Positions 34,745-47,150 of a stretch of DNA of 64,000 nt are shown piece by piece. Source of the stretch: Ilex aquifolium (taxonomy: Eukaryota; Streptophyta; Magnoliopsida; Aquifoliales; Aquifoliaceae). Below the pieces are notes generated by a model, which saw only the letters and a program-made list of their open reading frames with translations, was not told where the DNA came from and ran no database searches. The stretch covers positions 13,618,451-13,682,450 of the forward strand of contig OX637395.1 in assembly GCA_951799425.1 (NCBI GenBank), given 5' to 3'. Position numbers and translations under genes: made by a program. How positions within the stretch are numbered: position 1 is the first letter of the stretch; each line of letters begins with the position of its first letter.

Positions 34745-35633
34745 TTTTCTTTTAAGGGTATGACTAATGAAATTGTGGAGTAAGACTTTTAAAGTACAAA
34801 AGCTCGTGGACGTTAATTGTAAATCATTATACTTAGTCTCATTTTTTGTGAAGAGTTCTAATTAATCTCTCTTTTTTTTTTTGTTTATATACGCTATGTA
34901 CATCGGCGGTTGACCCTTTTCGTATTTAATGAATATTCAAATATCAAATATAATACAATAAATATGTTATTTTACTTCTATTACTTGTGGGAAAAAAAAT
35001 AAAAAATTTTAGTTAGGGTGCCCACTCAAATCAAAAATTTTGGCTCCACCCAGAAAAGAGGTTTGTGTGAAATTTACCCTATTTAAAAAGAAAATTAACT
35101 CATTAGCAAGAAACTAGTTCTGTATCTAAAAAGCAAGACTTTTCTAGAACAAACTATAATGGTCCCTAAATAATGTCACAAGTTAAAAATATTTATTAAC
35201 AACAGTAATTTTTGTCACCAAAAAAAAAAAGGAAAAAAACACCATCTGGCACCAAAAAGAGGAATTTTAGGAATTTTTTGAGACAACATTATGTAAATTT
35301 TGGTCGCCAACATTATAGTTGATGCCAGAAAAAATTTCTCCTGAGTGAACTATTGATGAAAAATTCATGTTTTGCAAGTGGTGATTAACTCTTTTCCATT
35401 CTACATCGAATTTGAAAAATAAATTTAAATTTCCCTGGCCCACACTTCATACATGCAATGATGGAACCTAAAGGGAAAAATTCCTCTTCAGCTTAACTGT
35501 TTGATTTCATGAGAATGCCTTCATTTCCTTCCATAATTATCGTCCCAACACTAATTTTTTTAGATTGAGATAGATTACCTACTAACTCATATACAGTAAA
35601 TGATTTCCTTCCATAATTATCGTCCAGAGTATC
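34745..35633. other. AT-rich DNA with a CACTA-like end fragment
   Basis: About 35190-35383 holds text like TTTTTGTCACCAAAAAAA and TTTTGGTCGCCAACATTATA, ending TTTTGCAAGTGGTG, which recalls the sub-terminal zone and TTGTAGTG end of the CACTA element at 2845-5983. Two copies of TTTCCTTCCATAATTATCGT lie at about 35525 and 35604. No gene. Confidence 0.4.
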
Positions 35634-36248
35634 TGATGGGCCCGGCCCCAAGGCCCAACTTAGATAATGGTCTCGGTCCAGATCAGGCCCAACTTAGATA
35701 GTGGGCCCGGCCCAAACAAGCCCTATTGGGTCTGACGCAGAAGAGACCCAGATCTATTTTGACTCACAAAAGCCCCGACAGCCACGTCATCCTAAAGTTA
35801 AGGAGTCAGCAACGCCATCAGAGAGTCTCATCCACGCCATCCTAGAGCGAGGAGGTCTGCCACGCCATCCTAGGACCAGATATTGAGGAGATTTTCACAC
35901 CCTCTCTACAACTGCCTCATTTGTTTCGAGGATGGCGTCCACTCCACCAAATCAGTCTTTCTGTTATTGATAAGGCGCCTCAATCTGTTAAGAGACACCT
36001 ATAAATTGTAAGCCCCGCCTACATATAGGGGGCATCTCTTACATCTTGTACCTCACATATCACTCACACTTGAGTACCCAACACTCCTTGAAACAATAAA
36101 ACACTCAGGCCATCCTAGTCCTTCGTAGTGGAGCAGGTCACCTTGATCGAACCACTTAAATTGTGTTTTGCTTCTGTTGCCTCTCCTTATTTATTTATTG
36201 CACTTATTACTTGATAGGTGGTGCATAAAATCAATTTGTGCATCATCA
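35634..36248 (+). mobile_element. Solo LTR (gypsy type)
   Basis: The LTR is 615 bp, beginning TGATGGGCCCGGCCC and ending GTGCATCATCA, so the ends are inverted TGATG/CATCA. Flanks GTATC and ATATC are a 5-bp TSD with one difference. A TATA-like CCTATAAATTG (about 36000) and an AATAAAA signal (about 36094) give the plus orientation. No internal region adjoins it that belongs to it. The frame at 35701-35886 is LTR sequence, not a gene. Confidence 0.72.
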
Positions 36249-37561
36249 ATATCAGTAGGGAATTTTTTTGGATTCATTGTGAATCAAAGAGAGATTGAAT
36301 CTAACCTTGAGAAACTATGAGCATTCTTGCAAATGAAGTCACCGACCAGCAGGAAAGAAGTTTATCGCCTGCCAGAAAGGATTGCTACCCTAAACGGGTT
36401 TGTTTCCTTAGAAAGGGATAAATTATAGGCTTTCTTAAATATGCTAAAGAAATCTTTTCAATGTAATGACCAATGCGAAGAGGTCTTCTGATCCTTAAAA
36501 ACTTACCTGAACTCTAGTACTGGTCAGCGCTAAAACCAGGAGAGATCCTCACTATTTACTTGGAAATTTTAGACTCTTCAGTTAGTGCTTCCCCAGTCAG
36601 GGATGACAAAGGAGTCCACAGGCTTGTGTACTTTTGTAGCAAATCCCTCGGGGGTTCTAAGGAGAAATACTCAAAGATGAAGAAACTAGTTTTAATCATC
36701 AGTTTCTCATGTTCCGTGAATAGCCGAGACATTGAGGAATATCTAGAAAGGCATTTTTCGGGAATCGGTATGATTCTATCTCTGTTCGTTCCGTTTGAAG
36801 AAAGGAAGTATCCCAAAGAATCGATCTTTCTTTTAGTTGTTGAATCTCTCTTTGAGTTGCTGCACTCCAAGCACATTCCATTGAGGTGCCTACAAACCAT
36901 CCGATGAAGCAAGTTATCCATAAGCCTGAGTCCTCAGGTAGGCTGGTCAAATGGGAATTAGAGTTGGGAGAATTCGACATCAAGTTCAAGTCACAAACAA
37001 CAATCAAATGCCAGATCCTGGTCGACTTCATAACAGAGTTTATATCCTCCCAGAACAATTGTCTTATCACCATGGAGAGGACTTTGTACTAGATGTCCCA
37101 ATCTAGGATTTGTATGTGGGGTAAGGTTTTAAATGCTAAAGGAAGTATAGTCGGGTTGATCCTAACCTCATCATAGGGGATAGAGCTGGAATATGCTTTG
37201 AGGTTTTATTTCAAGGCCTCTAACAGAGTGGCTGAGTATGAGGCTCTTATCGCTAGTTTTAAACTAACCTTATCAATGGAAGCTCAACAAATAGTGATCC
37301 ACGGTGACTCCCAACTGGTAGTCAGATAGTTCAGAGTAGAATACAATGCTCGAGAAAAAAAGGATGGCAGCCTACCTCAAGATTGTAAAGGAACTATTGA
37401 ACATATTATTCCACTTAGAGATGTTGTTAGTACCAAGAGCTAAAAATGCACATGTAGACTCTCTAGTGAAACTAGCGACTATAGCACATGGAAACCTCAA
37501 TAGGACAATTCTTGCGGAGCACTAGATAATCCAAGTATTGACCAACACTCAGTAGCGGAAG
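36249..37561 (+). mobile_element. Ty3/gypsy (Tat-like) RT-RNase H fragment, left part
   Basis: Plus-strand frames match the end of reverse transcriptase and the RNase H regions of plant gypsy elements: ESNLEKL and MKSPTSRKEVYRL-like text at about 36300-36370, [20 protein letters not shown] at about 36920-36980, and a second RNase H part (VAEYEALIASFKLTLSMEAQ) at about 37230-37290. It is broken many times, truncated at its 5' side by the solo LTR, and continues at 42508 beyond the copia insertion. Confidence 0.75.
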
Positions 37562-38210
37562 TGTTGGGAATGAAAGCAAAATAGATCACCAAAGGAACAC
37601 AAAAACAAGTAAACAGAGGACAAAAAATCTGCTCCACACTAATTTCACTCAAGAAACACCTCTATATTTCATCAAGAATGTTCACAATATCAAGCAATAC
37701 AAAGGGGTAGACCAATCTGATTTTTCAGGCAGAACACACACAAAACAGTTACCAGAAATGGAGCTGTAGCTCCTCACGCCAAAACAGTCTGCTATGGCTC
37801 TATTTAACGGCCAAAAAACTGTTTTTCTTCCTGCTTTCCAGCCCCTTTCCTGCCTAGCAAAACACAGTTTTTTTTACTCTCTCTTTCCCTATTTTTTCTA
37901 CACAGAAACACTCTGTTTTGGCAGCAACAGTCCAACCCCTTTTATACCCCTGTTTTCCAATAAAAAATCCTTGAATCTGCCCATTCAATGGCCAAAAGCC
38001 TCCAAGCATTAAACCAGATTTTGTCTCTTCAATTTTTCCGTGTAGCAGTACATGAACACTCCTCCAAAGACATGAACAGACCTCCCAAAACATTCTGGAC
38101 ACTTCTACATGCTTAAATATCATCTAACACCAAAACTTTTCAATATTACATCATAAACCCAAAAGTAAAATACAAATACTACCCTTTAAGAATTGGGTTT
38201 AAAACTAACA
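37562..38210 (-). repeat. 3' LTR of the copia element at 37562-42507
   Basis: On the plus strand it runs from TGTTGGGAATG to AAAACTAACA, 649 bp, and matches 41856-42507 over its full length. Confidence 0.93.
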
Positions 38211-41200
38211 TCCCCCTTCAACCCAATTCCTTGGGTTCTCATGCCTAACATTATTTTCAATCTTCCAAGCACATCATGCTTTAATGGCTTCGTAAAAATA
38301 TTAGCAACTTGATATTGAGTCTTGCAATGCAGCAACTTCACTCTCCATTCTTCACATGCTCTCTAATAAAATGGTAGCGCGTATCAATGTGTTTACTCCT
38401 CTCATGGAACACCGGATTCTTTGCCAACGCTATCGCCGATCTATTATCAACAAGGATCTCTGTGGGAATTTCTTGAGAAAATCCCAAATAATTCAACAAG
38501 TTCCTCAACCAAATAGCATGACACACCGTTGAATTTGCAGCCATATACTCCGCTTCACATGTAGACAAAGTAACAATTGCTTGCTTCTTGGATGACCAAG
38601 TAAAAGTCGTATCTCCCATGAAAAAACAATAGCTTGAGGTACTTTTCCTTTCATCCAAGTCTCGTCCTCAATCACTATCCGAATATCTAACAAGTCTAAA
38701 ATCATTAGTGCAAAAATAAAATAAGCCATCATTGGTTGTACCTCTAATATAACGTAAAATCCTTTTCGCCGCATTAAGATGAGTTTGATCCGGTGTTTCC
38801 ATGTATCTACTAACCAAACCAACTCCATAAAGAATGTCCGGCCTTGTGCAAGTAAGGTACCGAAGACTTCCAACTAAACTTTTAAAGTAAGTTGGATCAA
38901 CATTTCCATCACTAATGCTCTTCCTCAATTCTAATCCAATTTCTACGGGTGTGCTCACCGGGTTGCAAGAATCCATCTTGAACTTCTTGAGTATTTCCTT
39001 TGCATAACTACTTTGAGAAATAAAAATGTCATCTTTACTTTGCTTAACCTCAATGCCAAGGAAATGAGACATTAAGCCAATATCAATCATTTCAAACTCC
39101 TTAATCATACTTCTCTTGAATCCATCAAACATCATTGGATCATTGCCGGTGAAGATCAAGTCATCAACATAAAGGCAAACAAGTAGCACACTTCCATTGC
39201 CATCCATCTTCATATATAATGCATGCTCATAAGGACACTTTTGAAAACAATTCTCACGAAATTATTTGTCAATTCTAGCATTCCATGCGCGCGGTGCTTA
39301 CTTTAATCTATAGAGAGTTTTTCTCAACTTGTACACTTTATCTTCATGTCTCTTTTTCACATACCCCAAAGGTTGTTCAACATAAATCTCCTCCTCAAGA
39401 AATCCATTCAAAAATGCTGATTTTACATCAAGTTGGTAAATCTTCCACTTGTTTTGTGCCGCCAAAGAAATCATCAACCTAATCGTTTCCAAACGAGCAA
39501 CGGGAGCAAATACCTTGCCATAATCAATTCCATCCCTTTGCTTGTAGCCTTTAGCTACCAACCTTGCCTTGTATTTTTGGACTTCACCATTTGCATCCTT
39601 CTTGGTTTTATATACCCACTTCACACCAATTTTTTTGTGACCTTGGGGAAGACAAACTAGTGTCCATGTATTATTCTTTTCAATTGCCTTCATTTCTTCA
39701 TCCATTGTTATTCTCCATTTCTCTTATTGAACCGCTTCTTCAAAACATAAATGATCACAATCCATGAACAAACAAAACAAATTCAAGTTACCTTCAAAAA
39801 TTTTCGTAGATTCATAAATCTCTTTCAAACTTCTCATTTTTCTTGGTCTTTCACTTGAACTTGAATCCAATGAAGAAGATGATGATGGTGATGATGATTC
39901 ACTCATAGAAAGGGAGATCCATGTGGAGGTGTCTGTGGCTCTCTTTGGACTTCCCTTGGTTCTTCGGACTCTTCTTCTTCAAGCATAAGTTCCACTTCGG
40001 TGGCTGAAATTTTTTCTTTCCAATCCCACATGTCTTCCTCTTCAAAGATAACATCTCTAGTCATGATGAATTTCTTGGTAATGGGGTTGTATAACTTATA
40101 CCCCATTGTTCTATCACCATACCCAAGAAAAATGCACTTTTCACCTTTACCATCAAGCTTTGTTCTCCTTGCTTCGAGAATCTTCGCATAAGCAATGCAT
40201 CCAAAAACTCTAAGATGGGCTACACTTGGCTTGAATGAACACCAAGCTTTCTCCGGGGTCTTGAAACGAACACTTTTGGTTGGACATCGATTCAACAAGT
40301 ACACTGCACATGATACGGCTTCGGCCCAAAATTTTCTAGGCAATCTCTTTCCTTTCAACATGCTTCTAGCCATATCAAGAATAGTCCTATTTTTTCTTTC
40401 CGCAACTCCATTCAATTGAGGTGTGTAGCTTGGCGTGAACTGATGCACAATTCCATGCTCATTGCAATAATCTTCAAATAAATCTAAACTATATTCACCA
40501 CCTTGATTGGATCTCAACCTCTTGATAAAATAGCCACTTTACTTCTCAATAAGATTCTTGAACTCCTTAAAAACTTTAAACACTTCGGACTTCCTTCTTA
40601 AAAAATACACACAAGTCTTCCGACTATAGTCATCAATAAAAGTAAGAAAGTAACGATTCTTACCATTTGACATAGGCCTCAAAGGACCACAAACATTGGT
40701 GTGCACAAGCTCCAAGGGTCGAGATGCTCTCCACTTGACTTCTCTTGAAAAGCTTAATCTATGATGCTTGCCAAGAATACACCCTTCACATAACTCATCC
40801 GGATGATCTACATAAGGTAGACCCTTCACCATTTTCTTGCTAGATAAAAGCTTCAAGCCACCAACATTCATTGCTGTAATACCCAAACTTGTGAAAATTG
40901 AAGCATTCAACATTCCTCTTGTCAAAACCTTGATTGTTGTAATTGCCTCTTGCTCTTCCTCATCCTCTATCTCTTGAACCATAAGAATTTTGATTTCTTG
41001 CATCATTAGTGAATTGGCCTCTTCCACCTCTACCTCAATTAGCATAGCCTCTTCCACGACCTTCGTAGCCTCTTTCTCGATTGCCATAACCTCTACCTTG
41101 TGTTCCATTACCTCTTCCTTTTTGAGATGTACTTCCTTGAAATTCTCTTTTTTCATCTTTCAAAGAAAGCTTGGATTGGAGAGTTTGTTCAAGAGAACTT

Positions 41201-41855
41201 GAAGTCTTTTTATTAATACGTTGCTCATATATTTTCAATGTTGCCATCAATTCATCAATGCTCGTAGTCTTGAAATACATGGATTGCTCAATGGCTACAA
41301 CAACATGCTCAAATTTTGGGGTTAAGGTTCGTAGTATTTTTTCCATAACTCGAACATCATCAATATATTCTCCATACCTTCGCATTTGATTCACAATCAC
41401 CAAAGTTCTTGAAAAATACTCCGAAATTGACTCAGCTCCATTCATATTCAACCCATCAAATTCACTTCGCAATTTTTGAAGACGAACTCGAATTTTTTTA
41501 TCAATGCCTCTATGCATATTCTTCAAAATTTCCCAAGCTTGCTTCGAGGTGGTGGCGGAAGAAATCTTCTCAAAAGTGTTATCGTCAATACATTGGTAAA
41601 GTAGGAATAAAGCCTTCTTATCCGACTTTCTTGATTTCTTAAGCACCGTCTATTGAGCATCATTAAGTGCTTGCTCTTCCTCCGTAGTCGGCTCGATATA
41701 ACCTTTTTCAACAATTTCCCAAAGATCTTGTGATTGTAACAACACCTTGATTTGAATACTCCAATTCCCATAATTATCTTTCTCCAATTTGGGAAATTGG
41801 GGTTGAAGCATATTACTCATAGTAGCCATAACAACCATGCTTTGATACTAAATTT

Positions 41856-42507
41856 GTTGGGAATGAAAGCAAAATAGATCACCAAAGGAACACAAACACA
41901 AGTGAACAGAAGACAAAAAATCTGCTCCACTACCACACTAATTTCACTCAAGAAACACCTCTATATTTCGTCAAGAATGATCACGATATCAAGCAATACA
42001 AAGGGGTAGAACAATTTAATTTTTTAGCAAGAACACACGCAAACAGTTACCATAAATGGAGCTGTAGCTCCTCATGCCAAAACAGTCTGCTATGGCTCTG
42101 TTTAATGGCCAAAAAACTCTGTTTTTCTTCCTCCTTTCCAGCTCCTTTCCTGCCCAGCAAAACACAGTTTTTTTTACTATCTTTCTCTGTTTTTTCTGCA
42201 CAGAAACACTCTGTTTTGGTAGCAACAGTCTAGCCCCTTTTATACCTCTGTTTTCCAATAAAAAATCCTTGAATCTGCCCATTCAATGGCTAGCAGCCTC
42301 AAAGCATTAAACCAGATTTTGTCTCTTTAGTTTTTCCATGTAGCAGTACATGAACACTCCTCCAAAGACATGAACAAACCTCCCAAACATTCTGGATACC
42401 TCTACATGCTTAAATATCATCTAACACCAAAATTTTTTAATATTACATCATAAACCCAAAAGTAAAATATAAAAACTACCATTTAAGAATTGGGTTTAAA
42501 ACTAACA
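41856..42507 (-). repeat. 5' LTR of the copia element at 37562-42507
   Basis: It is 652 bp, with the same ends as the partner LTR. Small indels and scattered substitutions separate the two. Confidence 0.93.
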
Positions 42508-42800
42508 TAAGTTATGCCAATAGATGAGGTACCAACCTGGATGTATCCCATTACAAAATAGGGTCCTACCCAGAGATCCAAAGGAAGTAGCGAAACTCAG
42601 GAGCATGTTAGCTTCATACCAAATCGTGAAGGGCAAATCATACAAAAGAGGGTACTCCTGTCTCCTTTCTAGATGTTTCCCCTGTTGAAGACAACAACGT
42701 CCTTAGAGAGATCTACAAAAGAATTTGTGGAAACAAGCCCAACAATCCAATTCAATTCTCTGATCCCTCCAACAAGGCAACCACTAACCCATAACCAAAT
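42508..42800 (+). mobile_element. Ty3/gypsy fragment, right part
   Basis: The plus strand resumes gypsy text between RNase H and integrase (MPIDEVPTWMYPIT, about 42515-42556), followed by decayed sequence to about 42800. Together with 36249-37561 it shows that the copia element landed inside this gypsy copy. 42800-43400 shows a non-coding stretch with GCTCGAG-containing text, perhaps part of a gypsy LTR. Confidence 0.65.
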
Positions 42801-43399
42801 TTGATTAATATGCAAGATATAGTGCATGTAATTTCGCATGTATAATAATTTGGAATGAAAAATGAAATAAAAACAAGTTAAGTAGAGTAGGGACCGCTCT
42901 AGCCATCTTCAGACCATTCGAGTTGTCTTCAAATCGCTCGAGCAGGCTAAGAGTAGCCAGGAGGGCGATCTCTACTACCTACTTCTCATCCTTCTCCAAA
43001 TTTTCCTTAACTGTTTCAGAGACTGCTCTAACTGAAGGCGAGCAAGTAGAGGGCGGTCCCTACTGGTTTTTAAGTTAAAAACCAAGCAAAAATATCACCT
43101 ATTGAGCATTAAGGAGTGTTGCTCAAATAGGATCTGATATATGACTCAAACTATGTTTTCAAAACAAGTTTTAATGTTTAGAAAAATTTTCATGAAAAAG
43201 CCTAATAGTTATTCACGGATTAATCTAAATCCAATTTCTATATGTGATGTTGAAGGAAGAATCATGTAGGTTTTGGCATCTAGATCTTAGGGATCTAGTG
43301 TTGTTATTGGGTCTCTAAAGATATACGAGTTTGATTTTAGTATTCTTAGAGAGTTTTGTAGAGATCCCCTAACTAGGAGGTTGTTCTTATTAAATGAAA

Positions 43400-46300
43400 G
43401 GGGTCAAAGAGTTTAATTGACAAAGCTCCACCCTAATTTTCATAAAGAATCTTCAAAAGAAGATACAAGCTGTAATATGCAACAACTAACTTACAAAGTC
43501 AAAAAGAAATCTAGGGAGGGTACTAGTGTCCGCAGTAGCTCCACATATTTGCTTCCAAAAGGAAATGGAGAGGTCTTTATTTGTATTACTATCATGCACA
43601 AAACAAGAACTAGGGAGTTGCCAACATTGAGCTATTTTCCTATTAACATGGATGTCCTTAATACTGCAAGACATCAACTTAAACCTTACTATGCTTGTTA
43701 TACTTTTCTAGAAGGTGGTTGGGTCCTTGAACCCATTCTTGAAGATTCTTTAATTCTTTCTCCAAATTGAGTAAACTTTAGTAACTAGGCATAACTTTCT
43801 TATTGTGGTCAAAATATGCTTTCCCTTCCAATTTATTGTTTCCCATTCAATCATATTCTTGGTGAGGTAGGGACTTTCAAAGAAGAGGTGGTTATAAGAC
43901 TCATCAACACATCTACGAAAAACACAAGTGAGTCCCAAGTTGGGAGAGTAATTATGAATTCTATCCAAAGTTGTCAATCTTCCCTTTATAGCTAACGAAA
44001 GGATGAAACTCATCCTAGGGATGTTTTAGCCACCCTACTAGATGAGACCAAGAAATAGTGTCCTCCAAAGCATAAGAGGTTGTCAAGGTTCCATAAATAG
44101 TAAATAGTCGTTTGATCTGATCTTTTCTATTAGGTTGGGGGTAATAGTTAGGCATAGAGTTCCTAATTTCCATAATGTCATAACATTTTTTTGAATTATC
44201 TCTAGACCATCTCCATTGGCTACATTGATGATTTGACTTACTTTGGATTCTTTGGATATAATCATGAGTCCTATACAATTCCATCATTCCAAATCAACAA
44301 AGAGGGCCTGCAGTGTTCTGATTATCATATTATAGTGAGGTTTCTCTGCCATCTCCAATGTGATGAATGAAGAAGAGTCTAACTTTGTCCCTCATCTTTA
44401 GTAGTTTCCTCCAGTTCCAGAAAAAAGACTTGTGATGCTTTCACTGATACAGAAGCTCTACCCTTTAGGTAATATTGCTTCACCCAACAAATCTTTTCAT
44501 GAGTGACTAGGTGCCATATGTTCTTAAGCATTAGAGTCTTATTCCATGCTTGCAAATCTTTCATAACTTAAGACTTCTCTACTAAGCATAATAGCTTGCT
44601 CAATTGGCACAATTTATGGATAATTTCAGTGGGCTAGGTATTGTAGTTCCCTAGTAAGTTCTTGAAATAGTAAAGTATTTCACCTTTGAGTTTGTCTTCC
44701 CCTTCTACCAAACTCCCATCCCGTCTTTTTATGAAACTAATCTTGATTCTATTTATTGTGTTGATGATGGATTTAAAAAATAGAGCTGAGTTTCTATCCC
44801 CATATTTAAGTCAGTGGATCTTAGACCTTTTCAATTCTGCAGTTTATTAGTTCATTTACCTAGCCATTGGGACAATGGTCCATTGGTTTATCGTCAATCT
44901 ACCTTTGTCAAGCATCAATTGTTGTCTTAGTTTTAATTGTTCTGATTGCAACATCACCTACCTTGTCCTTCTTGTTCTTTTTAAGTTCAACCTTGACCAA
45001 TCTAAGCTTTTGGCAAACTTGGTATTGCTTAGTCCCCTTGATTGGTGTTTTCCAGACTTCACTCATTGTTGGAAAGAAGTCTTATGTGTCTATAATAAAA
45101 TTGAAAATTTTGAAAGTGCATTTCATTTGCTTTTGTTTTTCTTCATCTTCACCACTGTTTCTAATAGACCTGGAGGTAACAATATTGGTAATTTATTATT
45201 TGGAGGGTGATGCCCTTGGGCTTTGCCAACCACTACTTTGCGTTTTCTAGGAGATTTGGGTTTCCATTTCACATTTTTGTCAGGCTTCAGTGGCGGCCAG
45301 TGTTAAAGGTGGATTGTCTTCGGTAGTGCATATACCTTTATTGTCTTCCTATGGGGAATATGATCCAGTATTGCTTGTTGTCGCTTGGTTTCTTTGATCA
45401 TTAGCAACATTACTATTGCCCTCCACTGCCAGCTCTAATACCACTGCTTACCTCTTTTTTCTAGCATTTCTTCTAGGACAGTTCATTGTGGCCAAACACT
45501 TAAACTTATGTGAACGTTGTGGACCTGCATTGATATTCAACTATTGTCCCTACAATCATCCTTTCCTTTCTAGTATTGTCCTCTTCTATCATTTGTAGGG
45601 ATGACAGCGGACCGGGAAAAAATGGGTATTCGTCTAAACCCACCCCGTTTGGACCGGGGATAGACCATACGTATTGGACAGTGGATGTATATGGAGATAC
45701 CCGTATAAACCCGTACGGGGATGAAGGCGGGGATGGACTGACCCTTACCCCCACCCCGCCCCGCCCCGCCCCCGATACCTGTTATATAAATATAAATATA
45801 TGTATAAAATTAAATAAATGTTCAGGTCCTAACTTATTACTCTTCTCCTCTATCAACCTAAGCCAGTCCACCTCCAAAGTCCAACCGTCCAGGCCCTCCA
45901 CAGCTCCACTGAACGAGTGAATGTCTCTCTCATCTCCTACGCTCAGCGTTTTATCTCTATCTTTCAATCATCTCTCTTCATCGGCTTTCTCTCCATCGTC
46001 TCTCTCCACTTTCCACTATTGGTTGAGCAGTAAGTCTATGTCTCTCTCTCTCTCTCTCACTCTCTCTCTCTCCACTATCGGCTGACCAGGTAAGTCATAG
46101 AGCTTTTTATCTTCCATGACTCGCCGATTGCACCGCCATTGTCGACTTTCTGTTCTTTTGCACTGCAGAAAAGTTGGTATAATAAGCTGTCAATTTTGAG
46201 CTAGTGGGTTTGTGCATTTGTGCATTTTTGTGGGTTTGTGCTTTTTCTTGGAATCTGATAAGGTTTGTCAAATTTTGATTGTAATTTCTACAGCATTTTT

Positions 46301-47150
46301 ACATTTATAGATATAGATCAATGTAAATCTTGGGTAGGCTATATATATATATTGCTTGTATAAAGCTTGTTATGACATAAGTCCGAAGAAGATCAACACG
46401 TTTTGTATTACATAACAGTCTTTTTCCACTGATTTTTCCAATATGCTCGATATTCCCTCAAAAGCGAAGGTGTTATTGCTTTAGGATCAACAAGGGTTAA
46501 AGGCTTGGGCTTGGGCGGGTACAAGGGGACGGGGCTGGGGGACAGGGCAGGGATTACAAATTTATCCGCAGACGGGAATGGGGATGAAAATTATACTCGT
46601 TAAAGGGGGTGGACGAAATTTTTTTAAGCGAGTACGGGGATAGAGACTACTCCCTCCGCCCCCGCTTCGGTCCACTGACATCCCTAATCATTTGAAGGTC
46701 GAAGGAATCCAAGGAATCTTTGTTGGCCTCTGTTTTGACACATATTCTTGCAAAGGTAATTTTTTCCTTAGAGGCGGTAAGAGAGTCTACATAGAAAGGC
46801 TTCCTCATAGCACTAGCCATATAACTAAGCCTCCACCTCATTCTAGTACTCTAGGGGAATCTTTTAGAACTTGATCCACACTAAGATTTTGGAGTGAGAT
46901 CCCTTAGAGAGTTGAAGTCTGGGTTGCCACTTCTATAGAATGAGTGGGCGGATAGAAAAAAAGCCAAGGGCCACGCCACCCTCTAAGGCCTTTGAGCTAG
47001 CAGCTTTGGTGACAAATTTGAAAAATAAAATCCTTGGTCATTTGGCAATACTTCCATTAGGCCTAGGGAATTTCATTGTCTCTGAACTATTGTTTTAACA
47101 ACAGAAAATGAAAGTTTTTTGTCAATAAAATACCCAACTAAGCAGCAATC
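43400..47150 (-). mobile_element. Plant LINE (L1-like), decayed, with a MITE inside
   Basis: Read on the minus strand, ORF1 is at the high end. Its DUF4283-type segment (ADS-like VDSLTASKEKITFARICVKT) is at about 46740-46800, and zinc-knuckle-like text (VFGHNELS) is beyond the MITE at about 45480. ORF2 follows. The region before RT is at about 45100-44850, the RT C-terminal part (MKDLQAWNKTLMLKNIWHLV; VKQYYLKGRASVSVK) at about 44460-44564, and the zinc-binding zf-RVT part (LSLAIKGRLTTLDR; CVDESYNHLFFES) at about 43870-44010. The endonuclease and most of the RT are missing, so the copy has an internal deletion besides many stops and frameshifts. The 3' end is near 43400 and the 5' end near 47150; neither is exact. 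Confidence 0.75.
45596..46686. mobile_element. Non-autonomous hAT element (MITE) inserted in the LINE
   Basis: The terminal inverted repeats are TAGGGATGACAGCGGACCG on the left and, reversed, TAGGGATGTCAGTGGACCG on the right. The 8-bp target duplication ATCATTTG is perfect (45588-45595 and 46687-46694). The sub-terminal zones are GC-rich (CCCCGCCCC, GGGGACGGGG). The middle contains a CT microsatellite (about 46040-46070) and leader-like text, possibly the 5' UTR of a lost transposase gene. No transposase is encoded. Length is 1091 bp. Confidence 0.92.

Larger units (their letters stand above)
37562..42507 (-). mobile_element. Ty1/copia element inserted in the gypsy fragment
   Basis: LTRs of about 650 bp lie at 37562-38210 (3') and 41856-42507 (5'). 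Inside the 5' LTR is a degenerate tRNA-iMet primer site (TAGTATCAAAGCATGG), and next to the 3' LTR a polypurine tract (GAAGGGGGA). Parts in order on the minus strand: gag (about 41840-41000), GAG-pre-integrase (about 40900-40780), integrase (about 40760-40180), reverse transcriptase (about 39700-38700), RNase H (about 38660-38340). The protease and zinc knuckle are not clear. Coding is broken, with roughly six to ten breaks. LTR identity is about 93% by eye. No exact TSD is seen: the flanks share only AAG. Confidence 0.9.

Noticed and set aside
35701-35886. 61-residue frame with Pro/Arg-rich text
   Set aside because: It lies wholly within a solo LTR.
43417-43770. 117-residue plus-strand frame
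   Set aside because: It overlaps the 3' region of the minus-strand LINE and shows no family signature.
44867-45250. Hydrophobic plus-strand frames of 111-127 residues, membrane-protein-like
   Set aside because: The minus strand here reads as LINE ORF2 sequence; the hydrophobicity is an antisense effect.
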